Positions 12,465 to 24,324 of a stretch of DNA of 64,000 nucleotides are shown one piece after another. This DNA comes from Bimuria novae-zelandiae CBS 107.79 (lineage: Eukaryota > Ascomycota > Dothideomycetes > Pleosporales > Didymosphaeriaceae): the NCBI GenBank assembly GCA_010015655.1, contig ML976686.1:26857-90856 (forward strand), given 5' to 3'. The position numbers and the translations under genes were made by a program. The notes below the pieces were generated by a model, which was not told the origin of the DNA, ran no database searches, and saw only the letters and a program-made list of their open reading frames with translations. Position 1 is the first letter of the stretch. Every line of letters begins with the position of its first letter.

Positions 12465-12974
12465 CTAAGAAATAACAATCGTCACAGGCACAACCTGGCT
12501 ACACACAAAGTCCTCGGGGCCGTTGCCACCAGCATGGCAGTACGTCGGGACGAGTCCCTCACCCGTCCATCCAAACGCGGTACCAAGCTCCTTGTACAGC
12601 CTTACGCCGACCTGGCCCTCGCCCTCGCCTTCAATCAGGCCAAAGCGATACTTGCTCTCGCCGCAGACCTGGACTTCGGAGGGGAGCGACTCGACAGCGC
12701 CGATGGAGCAGGTGACGTTGCCGTCGGCGCCGGAGAGCGTGAAGGAGGCGCTGACGATGCCGGGGTTCTTGCGGAGGTAGAAGTCGGAGATGTCGACGTT
12801 CTCATAGGTGGATGGGTCGGGTGCGGTGCCGCTGGGGGCAGTTAGATGGATGATTGGGGCATGGGGAGGGGGAGGGAGGGCTTACCAGTGTGCTGGGTTG
12901 GGGCAGTCTGTGGTCTGGGGGGCGGGTGCCGCGAGGGCGAGGCCGAAGAGGGTGGCAGCGGTGAGGAATTGCAT
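12465..12974 (-). CDS. Secreted Alt a 1-like (AA1 domain) protein
   Basis: The spliced gene encodes 151 residues: exon 1 12886-12974, intron 12832-12885 (54 bp, GTAAG...CAG), exon 2 12465-12831. The start gives a clear signal peptide, MQFLTAATLFGLALA, followed by a short Pro/Gln stretch. The mature protein is a small cysteine-containing beta-type protein. Its end carries YCHAGGNGPEDFVC, which matches the signature YCxAGGNGPxDFVC of the Alternaria allergen Alt a 1 family. That family is confined to Dothideomycetes and Sordariomycetes. Members are secreted or spore-wall proteins with a beta-barrel fold, and some are reported to bind plant defence proteins. The specific role here is unknown. It sits alone in a pocket about 1.8 kb wide between transposons. 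No premature stop was seen, so it appears functional. Confidence 0.9.
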
Positions 12975-13980
12975 TTTGTTGTTCGGTGTTGTAGTTTGAT
13001 GGAAGATTCCGAGTGAATGCGAGGTGATTAGAATGTATGTAGTGGTGAGTTGGTGTGGTGTGAGCTGATGGGTTTTTGAATGTGTTCCTTCTCCGTCCTT
13101 ATATATCCATGGTAGCCGTCTCGTGCATCAAAACAATTCCTCAAGCTCACCCCGTCGACGTCACTCGTTCGGCGCAATCTCTCGCTCTGGGACCACCTAG
13201 ACTCCACTGGGGCCCATCCCCATCCCCATCCCCATCCCCACTGCGGCGCCCAGCGGTCAATAGTCTAAATGCGAATCAGCGAATAAGAGCGCGGGCCGGT
13301 GGGCTTGGAAACAAGCTTAAACCCTGCGGCGGCGGGACCCGCTCCGCGTAATTATTGTTTCTACCCTAATTTTAGGGTGACGCCGCAAAAACGTTATTTC
13401 CCTGCAGACATCCACAGTCCTCGCACTGCTCGCAGAACATCTCACCATGGTCATCTACAGTGCTGGATGAACCGAGCCTGCGGGTATGGGCCGAGGGAGA
13501 GGAGATGAAGAAGCCGTGCAGAATGCAGAAGGGAACTTCGGAGCAATTCTCGATAGGACGCATGACGAGATGGGCCGAAATGGAGATCGTCGTGTACGCA
13601 GGTCCCATGGCTACCACATCGCGTTGTCACGTTGTCTATGGTAGAGTATTGACCGAGGGTCCTGGAAAGAGTGCACTCTACCCCAGGTGCCGTATCCGAA
13701 AGTATCGCGATGCTGGTGCGGGGTGTGCACCCCACTGTGTTGTAATAGGGGGTTGATCATGCAAGAACGCAGCGCCGCAGCTTCGTAGGTTAAGTTCTAT
13801 GCTCTACCACGGTTTATCGCCACGGTATGTTGTATTTGGTACGGGTCGCGTCGGCAGTTGATCTATTGAAGGTATTCAGAATTTGGATAAGGCTGAAGCT
13901 AGCTACTTGTAACGGATAAGGAAAGTGCATTTGCGCGACTACCCAATTGCTCAGTACATAGGCGAGGTATTGATCATACG
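12975..13980. other. Upstream region of the Alt a 1-like gene, with CCCCAT microsatellite
   Basis: This holds the promoter side of the Alt a 1-like gene. A run of four CCCCAT units lies at about 13213-13240. Short reading frames exist but none shows a recognisable domain or intron structure. The Fot/pogo element begins at its right edge. Confidence 0.5.
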
Positions 13981-14029
13981 TACTCGCCCCACACGCCAAC
14001 CGGAGGTTGGCCCTGCGCAGCCCAACGTA

Positions 14030-15771
14030 CAAAGGGTAATCTCAATAAAGTCGGCCGTCACGTGCAGCAGGGATTCCTGCAGGGGTAGCAACTTCAAAAG
14101 TCGCGCATCTTGATTCCATCTAAAGTATAAGCAAATACACCCAAATAAGATGTTCTAATTATGCTGTAAAGTTGTTCTGGCCACCTGCGTCCTCGCAGAG
14201 CTCTGCAACGCGCATAAAGTAGGTAGGATGAAGCTTTTCGGCCATATACTGCCTGAGTGTCTTATCACCTTGCCAGACCTCCTTTATGTACTGTTCTGCA
14301 GCCTTTTTGGCCTCCTTAGAACTTGATAGGTATTCGTAACTTGCCAAAAAACCTTCTAGACGCCCAAAACAGCGCTTAATTGGGTGTAAGTCGGGTGAAT
14401 TGGGAGGCTAAGGGCCAAACTTGATTCCTAGAGCTTCAATTTCTGGCTAGCAGTACTAGAGACCTAGTAAGTGTAGGCAAACGTTATCTTAAATTAAATA
14501 AATAGCTACGCCTAGGTTATTATCGCGTATAGCGTAGTAATAAAGGAATAGGTGTTTCTTAAGTATGTTTTCTACGTACTAGATGCCGTTCATGCCCTTC
14601 CCTCCGTTATATACAAACTCCTCTGTTTTAAAGAACTTTTTAATAGTAAGAGGTTTCTTAATACCTGCGTAGAGAGCTCCACCCTTCTTACTAGTAGCTT
14701 TATTAGTAGCTTAGCGTTAACTATTATTATAGGTAATATTATGGTTAATTTTCTATAATTACTACTTCTTATTAGTGCTAGCGATAGTCGCGCGAAAGCG
14801 TTTAACCTTAAAAGCCTCCTTTACTATATTATTTATATAGGAGACGCGTTGTATAAAGTCCTCGCGGCTCTTATTATTGTCCTAAGCCTAAATAATGTAA
14901 GGGCGTTAATAAGAGTAAGTAGTATTAGTTAAAGTAGCAGCGTAGATTATAAGACTAAATTTAGGTAGCGTTGCAGGCAGTGCGTAGATATTACTATCTT
15001 ATCTAACTAGTCTTAAAATCCTCTGCTTTCTGCCACGTATATTGCTCCCGCTAATAGACTTAGAGGTCTTATTATAGCAGACAAATATAATGCGTGGAAA
15101 GTGTAGGTTATATTTAGCCTTAAGCTAGGCATAGTACTATAGTCGCTAGTTCTCGTTGTTACTACTAAGCGCCGGTTTTTTAGGTCGTATTTTATAAGTT
15201 ATTATGTATAGGTGCTGCTCGTCGCGGTGCTCCCTAGTAATATTATAGACTATATTCTTATTAAGTGTAATGCTAGCTTTTGCGCAGAGGTCTCTGACAG
15301 CGTTATGCACCTAGTAGGTGCCATATATAATAATGTTATACTATAGTCTTACGCTTAGCGTAGAGCCATCGCGTACCTTTATAGGTCTGCTAGGAGGAGA
15401 CTGCTTGACTGTAGGTGTTGCAGCTAGTAATTCCTGTAGTAAGTTGCCCTTTACGGCGCCTTTAACGCGTCGAAATGCCTTATCACAGGCGTGGTTAGTT
15501 ATACCCAAATTAGTAGCGATTTCTAGGAAAGTGAGGTTGTATTTTGTCCTAAGAACGACGATAGCAGCTAGCTGGGCTTTTGAAAGTAGTCGAGAGCTTT
15601 TTTTAGCAGGATTTGAAGCCATATTGAGTGAGAAACGTGAGGTTAAAGTGTAGGTGTTGACGCTTTATAGAGCTCTTAGAGGCTTGGAGGCTCGGAGACT
15701 CTGTTCCGCTAGTGACGCGCTAGCTTCTTGGCAAGTTACATAACGGCCGACTTTATTAAGATTACCCTTTG
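14030..15771 (-). mobile_element. Tc1-type transposon nested in the Fot inverted repeat, 1,742 bp
   Basis: Inverted repeats beginning CAAAGGGTAATCT (left 14030 onward, right ending 15771) match over about 29 bp with one transition. TA lies at 14028-14029 and 15772-15773. It is a different family from the Tc1-type element at 10626. Both ends are clean in composition while the middle (about 14440-15330) is heavily RIP-mutated. Confidence 0.9.
14159..15622 (-). pseudogene. Tc1/mariner-type transposase, RIP-degraded centre
   Basis: The N-terminal 93 residues (15341-15622) are open and contain helix-turn-helix sequence around LTFLEIATNLGITNHACDKA. The C-terminal 62 residues (14159-14347) are also open. 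Just upstream of the C-terminal piece the reverse strand reads PNSPDLHPIK, matching the third catalytic block SPDLNPIE of Tc1/mariner transposases but with the Glu position now Lys. Between the open ends the frame is full of stops. The protein cannot be active. Confidence 0.85.
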
Positions 15772-16459
15772 TAACTTTGCAGCCTAACGTAACTTTTTGT
15801 CGCGGATTTTTCTATTTTTTTAATAAACAACCCACAACCATGCCTAAATATTATAGCGAAAGCTATAAAATTAAGTAGTGTATCTTTAATTATCTCTCTA
15901 GTTTTTCTAGCTTAGAAATACCTAATTTTGTAGCTACAGCACGCGAATAGAGCGTGCCTGTTTTGCGACTTCGAGCGCGCGCTAGAGGCCGGATTAGCCG
16001 CCATGACTATAGCGGCACGAATCTACGACTCTTAGAGACCTAGGATAAAGCGCTAAAGTCATATATACGTTACTACGACACTATTAGCATGCTATACCTT
16101 ATGCTATAGTTAAAAAGTGCTACTTAATATATCCTTAATCGCGCGCACCCCGATAGTAAAGCTCCCTTACTTAGCAAGGACTAGCTATCGCGATAGCTAT
16201 TAAGAAATCTAGACTATCGCTGTATAAAGTAGAAGTCGCAGCATATTAATTATATAGTAATAGTAACGTTTAAAGCTTATAGCTATTATTTTATTAAGCT
16301 TAAAAAGGTAATATACACCTACGGCGTCACCCTATTAGACACCTATAATATAGACGAAACCGGCTTCCGCATAGGCGTTAGTGGTAATTAATAAATTATT
16401 ACTATAGAGTTCGATTATCCCTATATCTCTGCGTTAGAGACGTCGCGCGATTATATTAC

Positions 16460-16632
16460 TGTCACGAGTCGTAGGTCGAGGGCCCTCGACGGCCCTAGTC
16501 CGCTCTAGACTAGTGCTATTCGGGCCTTTCGCCTATCTACTTCCCTCGCCGCAGCCCTTCTCTTCCCTCTCTAAGGAATCGCCTTAGTACTGTGGATAGA
16601 CTAAGTCGCCCGTAGTTAGGGCGCTTTTTATA
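16460..16632 (+). repeat. 5' LTR of Gypsy copy 1
   Basis: It starts TGTCACGAG and ends TTTATA (originally TTTACA). It differs from the 3' LTR by about 11 transitions and no indels. It contains the 16-bp palindrome GTCGAGGGCCCTCGAC. Confidence 0.92.
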
Positions 16633-19600
16633 ATACGATCCCTTACCCCCTTATAGCTAATTCACCTGTACAATAGAATCGACACGAAGAGTTACCCGCT
16701 AGACCTTAAAGATAGTAGGAGACCCTTAAAGTAGGTTACTACCTATAGGACCCTTTAAATAAGAGCCTCTAATAGTTATAACGCCTATAGAAGACCTAAC
16801 GATACTTATAAACCTAGAGAAAGATCTCCCTGCCGTTATAAGTAGTAATAATAACTAATAATTAGAGGAAGTTACCCTCTAAGAACGCCTAGGCGTGCTA
16901 TAGCTCTAATAACGCATCTAGGAACTAGAGGCTTCCCTAATAGTAAAGCGTTACTAATTTAAAGGCAAGACCCTAGTTAGAAATAAGATAATAATTATTA
17001 GTATCTCTAACAACTCCCTAGAGCCTAAGGAGGGTTACGGCAACCCGGACAAGGCTAAAGATATAAGTAATAACCTATTAAGTAATAGCTTAATAAAGGA
17101 CGCGTCCTTAAGCTTAGATAATACTAGTTAAAACTAATCTAGGGCCTCTAGAAGCATCTAACGCCCGTAGAAAAAGGATAGACAAGGCCAGGCCCACACT
17201 AGCCACGATAAAGAATGTTAAATTTAAATAGTAGCTACTACCCTAAACGCACAGCTACTAAAGCCGCTAGAACCCCCTTAATTTAAGGGCAGGGGTTGTA
17301 AGAAACTAAACTTATAGAAGAGGGCCTATAAGGACTATATTAACTTCTTACCTGCCCTTAAAACTAATAAAGCGTAGGTTAGGTTCGCAGTAAGATACTT
17401 AGGAGATATATAACATAACTACTAGAACTAAACAGTCGCTAAGATCCTAGAGCAAAAGCAACACAGGAAAGTCACCTAGGACCTTCTATAGTAGACTATA
17501 GTAGACTCCCTAGGATTAGCCTAGGAGCGAAAAAGTGCTGCTCGCTAAAGGATTAAGGTAGTTAAACAAGATAAGAAGACCCCTATAGAACTCCTTAACT
17601 ACCTTAAGGACTAATAGGAGGAATGCAACCTAGAGAAGGCCTTAGATAATAATAATAAAGACTATATTAATAACTTCTACACGGCACTAGACGAGAAAAT
17701 CTAAAAACGCCTTAAATAGTAGCTACGTAAATAGAAGAGCCTCTCTCGCTTAGAAGCGAAGGTAAATATACATTAGTAAGCGTTAAAACCTTATAAGTTA
17801 AAAAAATAATGCACATATAATGTTAATAATAACTTCCTTAATAAGCTAGCTAATAAAAGGCGCGATTAAAAGCGATCTAGACTAAATAACATAAGACTAT
17901 ACTAGAGACGCCACGATAGCGACCGTCGCGACAAGAATGGCAAGAAGAAGGCTTAGGTAGTAGAGGACAAGGACAAGGACTAATACTTCTACTACCATAA
18001 ACCAGGCCATTATAAGGCGTCCTGTTTAAAGTACAAGGCCGAGGCGGGGAAAGACAAGCTGTAGACCAGGAGGCCTAATAGTCTATAGGCAAGGTTAACT
18101 ATAATAAGGGTTAATAATAACTAGTCGCAGCCGCAAGAACCCTTAGGGATAGGAGCAGTAGCTTACTAATTATACTAGACAGTAAAGTACAGCACGAGGG
18201 CAACTAACAACGGATTAAAGCCCTAGTAGACTATAGAGCTAAAGCGAATTTTGTTAGCAGTAATCTAATAAAGCGGTTAGGGGTTATAGTAATAATAATA
18301 AAAGGCAAACGCTACGTGGCGCTAAATAGATAAGACTTAGGCGTTCTAGGCCAGGCGAAGCTCCCCTACACTATTATAGATAGTCGCGGTAAAACCGAGA
18401 GCAATAGTTGCCTATTTATAGTTAGTAACATTAGTAAATTCGACATAGTCCTAAGAATGCCCTGGCTAGCAGAATAGAACCCTATTATAAACTTCTATAA
18501 TAAGACTATCCGCTTCGCCTATAGGAAGCGCAAATAGACTAAGATCTCTACTAAATTAGTAGAAGAGTTCGCTAGCATGGCTAAAGATATAGTAAATAAC
18601 TATTTTATTATGTATGCCACCCTAAAGGACACATTAGGAGGCCCACCCGGGACGCTACCTAAAGAATACTAGGGATAGTAGGAGGAAGCCTTCTCTAAAG
18701 AAGCTATAAGCATCCTTGCCAACCATGGCCCCTATAAGATAAAGATTAATATCGAGGAAGGCAAGGAAGTGCCTTTTAAACTACTCTATAGTCTATTAGA
18801 GTTAGAGTCGGCAGTTCTGCGCGACTATATCTAAAAGAACCTTAAATAGGGCTTTATTTAACTATCGCGATTAAGCGCCAGGGCACTAATCCTTTTTATA
18901 AAGAAAAAGGATAGAGGCCTCCGCCTCTGCGTCGACTATAGGGGACTAAATATAGTTATAATAAAGAACTAATACCTACTTCCCTTAATATAGGAATCCC
19001 TTAACTAACTAGGGGATGCCTAGATCTACACTAAACTAGACCTAAGGGACGCCTACTACCGCGTCCAAATTAGGGCAGGAGATAAATAGAAGACAGCCTT
19101 CTAAATAAGGTATAAATAGTATAAATATATAGTAATACCTTTTAGCTTAACAAACGCGCCTGCGACCTTCTAAAGCCATATTAATAATACACTATCGGAC
19201 CTTCTCGACATCTACTATATTATGTACCTCGACGATATCCTTATCTACTCTAAGATAAAGGAGGAATACATCCAGCACGTTTAGACAGTGCTAGAACGCC
19301 TTATTAAACGCTGGCTATACGCTAAACTGTTTAAATGCGAATTCTACACACGCAAGGTGGGATACCTAGGCTTTATAGTATCTCTAAATAGCATAGAGAT
19401 AGAGGAGGACCGCGTCGCCTCTATAAAAAATTAGCCTAAACTAAACTTAGTCTAAGCAGTTAGGATCTTCCTTAGCTTTACTAACTACTATTAAAGGTTT
19501 ATAGAAAAATTCTCTTAAGTGGCGGCACCCCTTCACGCCCTAATAAGAAGGCTAGAGGGAGCTACTAAGGGCGGATAGCGATAGAGACTCAAGGAATTAG

Positions 19601-22119
19601 TTATAATAAGCCTACTAAAGCAGGCTAAGACCTCCTTCTACTAGCTAAAAGAGAGCTTTATGCGAGGGCCCTTGCTAGCCCACTTTAACCCTAAAAGACC
19701 CTTAAGAGTAGAAACTAACGCTTTAGGTTTCGCGATCTTAGGTATCTTAAGCCAACCGTAACTAGACAAATATAGGAAGCTATAATAGCACCTAGTTACT
19801 TTTTATTCGCGTAAGATAAACCAGGCAGAATAAAACTAATACACGCATAATAGCGAGTTACTAGTAATTATTAAAGCTTTTAAGTATTAGTAACACTACC
19901 TAGAGGGTGTTAGTAAGAAGGTTAAGCTTTTAACTAATTATACTAACCTGCAAGGGTTTATGTCTATAAAAGTCCTAACTAGATAATAGGTAAGGTAGGC
20001 TAAATAGCTTGTAACGTTTAATTTTAAAATTAAATACTATTTAGGAAGAATAAATCCCGCTAACGGACCGTCGCGGAGACCCGACTACGAGTTAAAAGAG
20101 GAAACAAGCTTAGGCAGGATAGGTAGTTCTTAGTAAAAACTCCTTAAGGCCCTATAGCACAAGTTATAGCTAAAAGGCAACGCTTTAGACGAAGTAGGCG
20201 TAGCAGGCAGCCTATAGCCACTAAAGTAGGTAGGAAGCCCTAGACTAGTAGTAGTAATAAGGGTTACTAGACCTAGAACGTTAGCGACTAAGGAGGCGGC
20301 GGTAAACGATTTAGCAAGCGCTTACCCTATAGTAGAGCTATTAAAGAGAAATAGCTAGGGGGACGAAACTACAGAATAAATCCTCTAGTACCTCTAAGGG
20401 CCAGAGATAGCAAAGCCGGAATGGCTAAAGCGCTAGATAATTAGACTGGCCAACCTATTATAGTACGAGAATAGGCTATACGTGCCACCTCTAGTAAGGG
20501 TACACGTCCTTTAATAATGCCACGATAACCCCCTTGCGGGCTATTTTAGCTTTGCTAGGATTTTAAAGCTAGTGCTATAAGAGTTCTAGTAGCCTAGTGT
20601 CTAATAATATATAAAAAACTACGTCTAGACCTGTTAAGCGTGCTCTAGGGCGAAACCTGTCTAACACGTAACGCATGGCCAACTTAATAGCCTGCTAGTC
20701 TTAAGGGGCATCTAGGAGAACATTACTATAGATATAATAATAAATCTACCTAAGAGTAAATCCAGAGCCTATCGTTATAATAGTATCTTAGTAGTTATTA
20801 GCTAGTTTTTTAAGATAGCACACTATATCCCCACGCGAAAGGACCTAAAGGTAGTAGAGTTAGTTAAGGTCTTTAGAAAAAAGGTTCTGCGCCTACACGG
20901 CCCTCTAAAGTTAATAGTTACGGACAGAGGTAGCCTATTTATATTAGCTTATTAGAGTACCTTTGCTTAATATTTAGGAACTAAGCGACTCCTCTCTACT
21001 ACCTTCTACTTGTAGACAGACGGACAGACAGAACGATAGAACTAAACGCTTAAATAGTACCTTTAAGTATTCTGCAACTACGAATAATCTAATTAGGTAG
21101 ACCTTCTATCTAAAGCAGAATATTCGTATAATAATAGCATCTATAGCTCTATAGGAGTGTCGCTATTTATTATAGTGTATAGCCTAAATCTACTAATAGT
21201 AGGCCTACCCCGAGAAGTACAGCTGCGCGGGTTAGTACCCATAGTAAGGGCCAAAGCGGTAGTTCTAGCCTAGACTAGGGCCTAAATAACCTAAGCGATC
21301 CTTAGGGCACAGGCGTACCAGGCGACGTGGTACAACAGAAAGTATAAGGCCTAAACCTTTATAGTAGAGGACATGGTATACCTCGACGCCCGCAATATAT
21401 AGTTAACTAGGCCTAAGAAGAAACTTAACTATAAGTCCTAAGGTCCCTATAGGGTAAAACGGCGAATTAGTTAATAGGCATATAAGCTAGAGCTGCTAAA
21501 GGACTTTAATATTTACCTAGTATTCCATGTGTCTCTCCTAAACTAGGTAGCCCTAAAAGGACTACTACAACGGGAGCAAAGCCCGCCTAAGGTTATTATA
21601 CCATAAGTAGGGGAGGATATATACCTAATTAAAGGAATTAAATCTAGGGTACTCCAGGACGGAGAATGGCTATATAAAGTTAAGTAGAAAGGATATAATA
21701 GCGATAAGAACCAGTGGTTATCTATAGAGGAGATCTCTAAAGGGGCGATAAAGCAGTTCCTAAAGGGCTTAGATAAGGAGACTAAAGGTCGCCCTAAACA
21801 GGAGCCTAAGAGGCGGGGTCGCCCCCCTAAAGAAGGAGGAAGACAGCACTTAATAGTAATTAGTAATAGATTACTCTAGAGAGTATACTTTATAGGCTGC
21901 GAAATACTAGAATAAACAAGGCAGAGGATTCTTAAATAGACTAAAGACTAGAACGAGCTATCTAGGCCTATTCACGCCTCTCGGGGCCTAATAGAGGCTT
22001 ATAAGCCCATTCGGACCGTACCCAACGCGATTATAGCCAACCGAAACCTAACTAAAACCGCCTAAGGGTATAGAACGTGAATAAAATCTGGACACTATTA
22101 ATAGGGGCAGAAATCCCTA

Positions 22120-23095
22120 GATCGTACTAGATAACCCTCTTAATTAGTTAGGCGCTTAGACTTATAGGCTTACTAGAAAGTCTCTTAATTACTCTTACTT
22201 TTAATCTTTTTCTTTACTTCCTTCGCAAGGAAGTCTAACGTGGCTAAGACACTAGCCTTAAACGCTAACTACCCTAAATTAGCATTAATAACCCGGGATT
22301 AGGGTTAAGAACCCTTACTAACTTAGAAGTAACTTTCTTACGCCTAGGGGTAAGAGCACTAGCAGTAACTAGGAAGGTTAAACTACCCCCCTCTATAATA
22401 GAAGCTTTCCTTTTCCACTTCTCCTTAATAAAGAGGCCTACCACCGGAATAATCTCCTTAGGAGGCTAGGTGTTATAACCTAAGTAGTAGGGGGTTAATA
22501 GGTTTCCACAGAATTTGGATCCGGTGGCCCTATGCAACTTAGTCTAGATAACCCTTAACTATACTAGATAATACTTATATAATAATATTACTCTATTCCG
22601 TCTCTAGTACCTGCGCGGTGGCCTTTACTAATACCTTATTTAATCTAGAGAGGTTAATCTTGTTGCATGTATACGTATTAATTTGGCTTAAGCGCGGTAT
22701 AAGGGTAATTAAAGCACTTAACACGTTCTCTAAGTTATCTTTAGGTATCTGCTACTAATTAGCCTTAAAACCCCTATATAACCCTCGAAGCGCTAACTTA
22801 CCTACTAATAATCCTTACTATCGCCGTAGCAGGCATCGTAGCGGTAGATTAAATTATAGTCCTTTAAATCTATTAGGCTAAGATTAATATATACTGCTTT
22901 AGACTAGACACGACGCATCTCCTTAACCTAAAACTAGCAGAGCTTTATCTTCTTGTAATTAGACTACTTAAGGCTATCTAGGATAATAGGAAGGCAGGTA
23001 TAGTATAGGTTAATAGTACTAATCACGCTCGCACGAGCCTTGTTAACTAGGGCCTTAAGAATGGCGTTTGCGGCACTTATAGTGCTAAATAGCAT
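22120..23095 (-). pseudogene. Unknown antisense reading frame in Gypsy copy 1 (between pol and 3' LTR)
   Basis: On the strand opposite to pol a long coding-like frame starts at Met 23095 (MLFSTISAANAILKALVN). Apart from Gln/Trp-type stops it continues to a consensus donor CAG/GTAAGTTAG at 22801. An acceptor AATTAG after a CTAAT branch-like site ends a 47-bp intron (22755-22801), and the frame goes on as IPKDNLENVLSALITLIPR. A later segment reads LAFKASVLATLDFLAKEV. One frame change between these (near 22450-22500) is not resolved. No known family is recognised. The same frame and intron positions occur in the second copy. What it does, if anything, is unknown. Confidence 0.5.
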
Positions 23096-23471
23096 AGGTA
23101 TATCTAGACAAAGTCTAAAGGTTACTAAAGAGGGCGGTAGAGAAGTAATAAGTACGGGGACGACTTAATAGGCCTACACTAGGTTAGTCTACCTTCACGA
23201 TCCCTAAATTTAGAGCGGCTAGGTACTAAAATAGGGGGCATCTAGGGTTAGGCACCCTAGACTGCTATAGATTGGCCAGGTCGTACTTACGGGTTAGGGA
23301 GCCTCCAGGATAAGGTAAGCCACCAAGTAGAGAGTAAGAATAAGGGTTTTAGGCCTTAGTATAAGCCTAAGATTTAGCTTACGTTATTAGCTTACGTAAT
23401 ACGCGAGACCTAATTAGGCTAGTTATTACGTGCTTATTCTCGCGGTTAAGACCCTTAAAGAAAAGAGCCTT

Positions 23472-23644
23472 TGTTACGAGTCGTAGGTCGAGGGCCCTCG
23501 ACGGCCCTAGTCCGCTCTAGACCGGCGCTATCCGGGCCTTCCGCCTATCTACTTCCCTCGCCGCAGCCCTTCTCTTCCCTCTCTAAGGGATTGCCTTAGT
23601 ACTGTGGATAGACTGAGTCGCCCGTAGTCAGGGCGCTTTTTACA
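23472..23644 (+). repeat. 3' LTR of Gypsy copy 1
   Basis: It starts TGTTACGAG, ends TTTTTACA and is followed by the ATTAC duplication. It is the same length as the 5' LTR. Confidence 0.92.
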
Positions 23645-24324
23645 ATTACGAGTATTAAATTAATCTCTAGCGATAGAGAGGTGCCCGAACCTATACTCGT
23701 CGCATAGGCCGTTAATTACCTTTATTACTAGTATACAAATACGGCGCTGCCTGATAGCTATATAATCGCTATATTAATATTAGGATACGCTAATAACTCT
23801 ATCTTAATAGAGTGGCTAAAGTTCTTTAAAATACAAACGCGCGCGCGCTAGAAAGGCGCATAATAATTACTTATATTTAATAGATTTAGTAGCCACCTTA
23901 CTATTAAGTTTATATAGTTCTGCGATAATTATAAGATACTCCCCTTCTTACTACTGCTACATTTATTATATTATCTGCAGCCTCTAGACGTCGTCTGTTT
24001 TTAGCTATTAAAGCAGAATTACAAAAAGGCTATAGAGATGGCCACCCAAACTGGCTGCACAGACTTTAACAAAGTCGAATTTCTACATGCGATCCATGGG
24101 ATCAGGATGGATATATTCAAGCGCAGCACAATCCTAAGCGCCTGGGAGAAAGCTAGGATCTTTCCATTTAATCCAGAGCTTATTTACATGAAGCTGCCAG
24201 CACCTATCCGGACGCCATCCCCATCAGTTCTATCCGCTGTTGATTCGAGCCCTATCGCCAATACACCTACAGCATATCAACGGCAGCATCAAAAAATGTC
24301 GCGCGCCCTTAAGAGAAGCAATAT

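Larger units (their letters stand above)
16460..23644 (+). mobile_element. Ty3/Gypsy chromovirus retrotransposon, 7,185 bp, RIP-degraded
   Basis: LTRs of 173 bp (16460-16632, 23472-23644) are bounded by the 5-bp duplication ATTAC (16455-16459, 23645-23649). In order the forward strand shows: a remnant CCHC knuckle YYHKPGHYKASC (about 17983-18025); protease-like ALVDYRAKANFV (about 18219-18255), where the usual DSG is altered; reverse transcriptase with [13 protein letters not shown] (about 18915) and YLDD (19225-19236); RNase H; integrase with a zinc-finger-like start near 20515 and the phrase DRGSLF near 20925; and a chromodomain around 21610-21750 with WLYKVKWKGY. An RGRPP AT-hook-like motif follows. 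Stops are RIP-type throughout. About 1.6 kb between the chromodomain and the 3' LTR is not pol; see the antisense frame entry. A same-length copy lies in reverse at 54116-61300. Confidence 0.93.

Noticed and set aside
12534..12845. 103-codon + strand frame rich in Gly/Ala/Asp
   Set aside because: It lies opposite the spliced Alt a 1-like gene, which has signal peptide, intron and family signature.
13460..13756. 98-codon + strand frame upstream of the Fot element
   Set aside because: No domain, no intron or conserved pattern, overlapped by equally long reverse frames.
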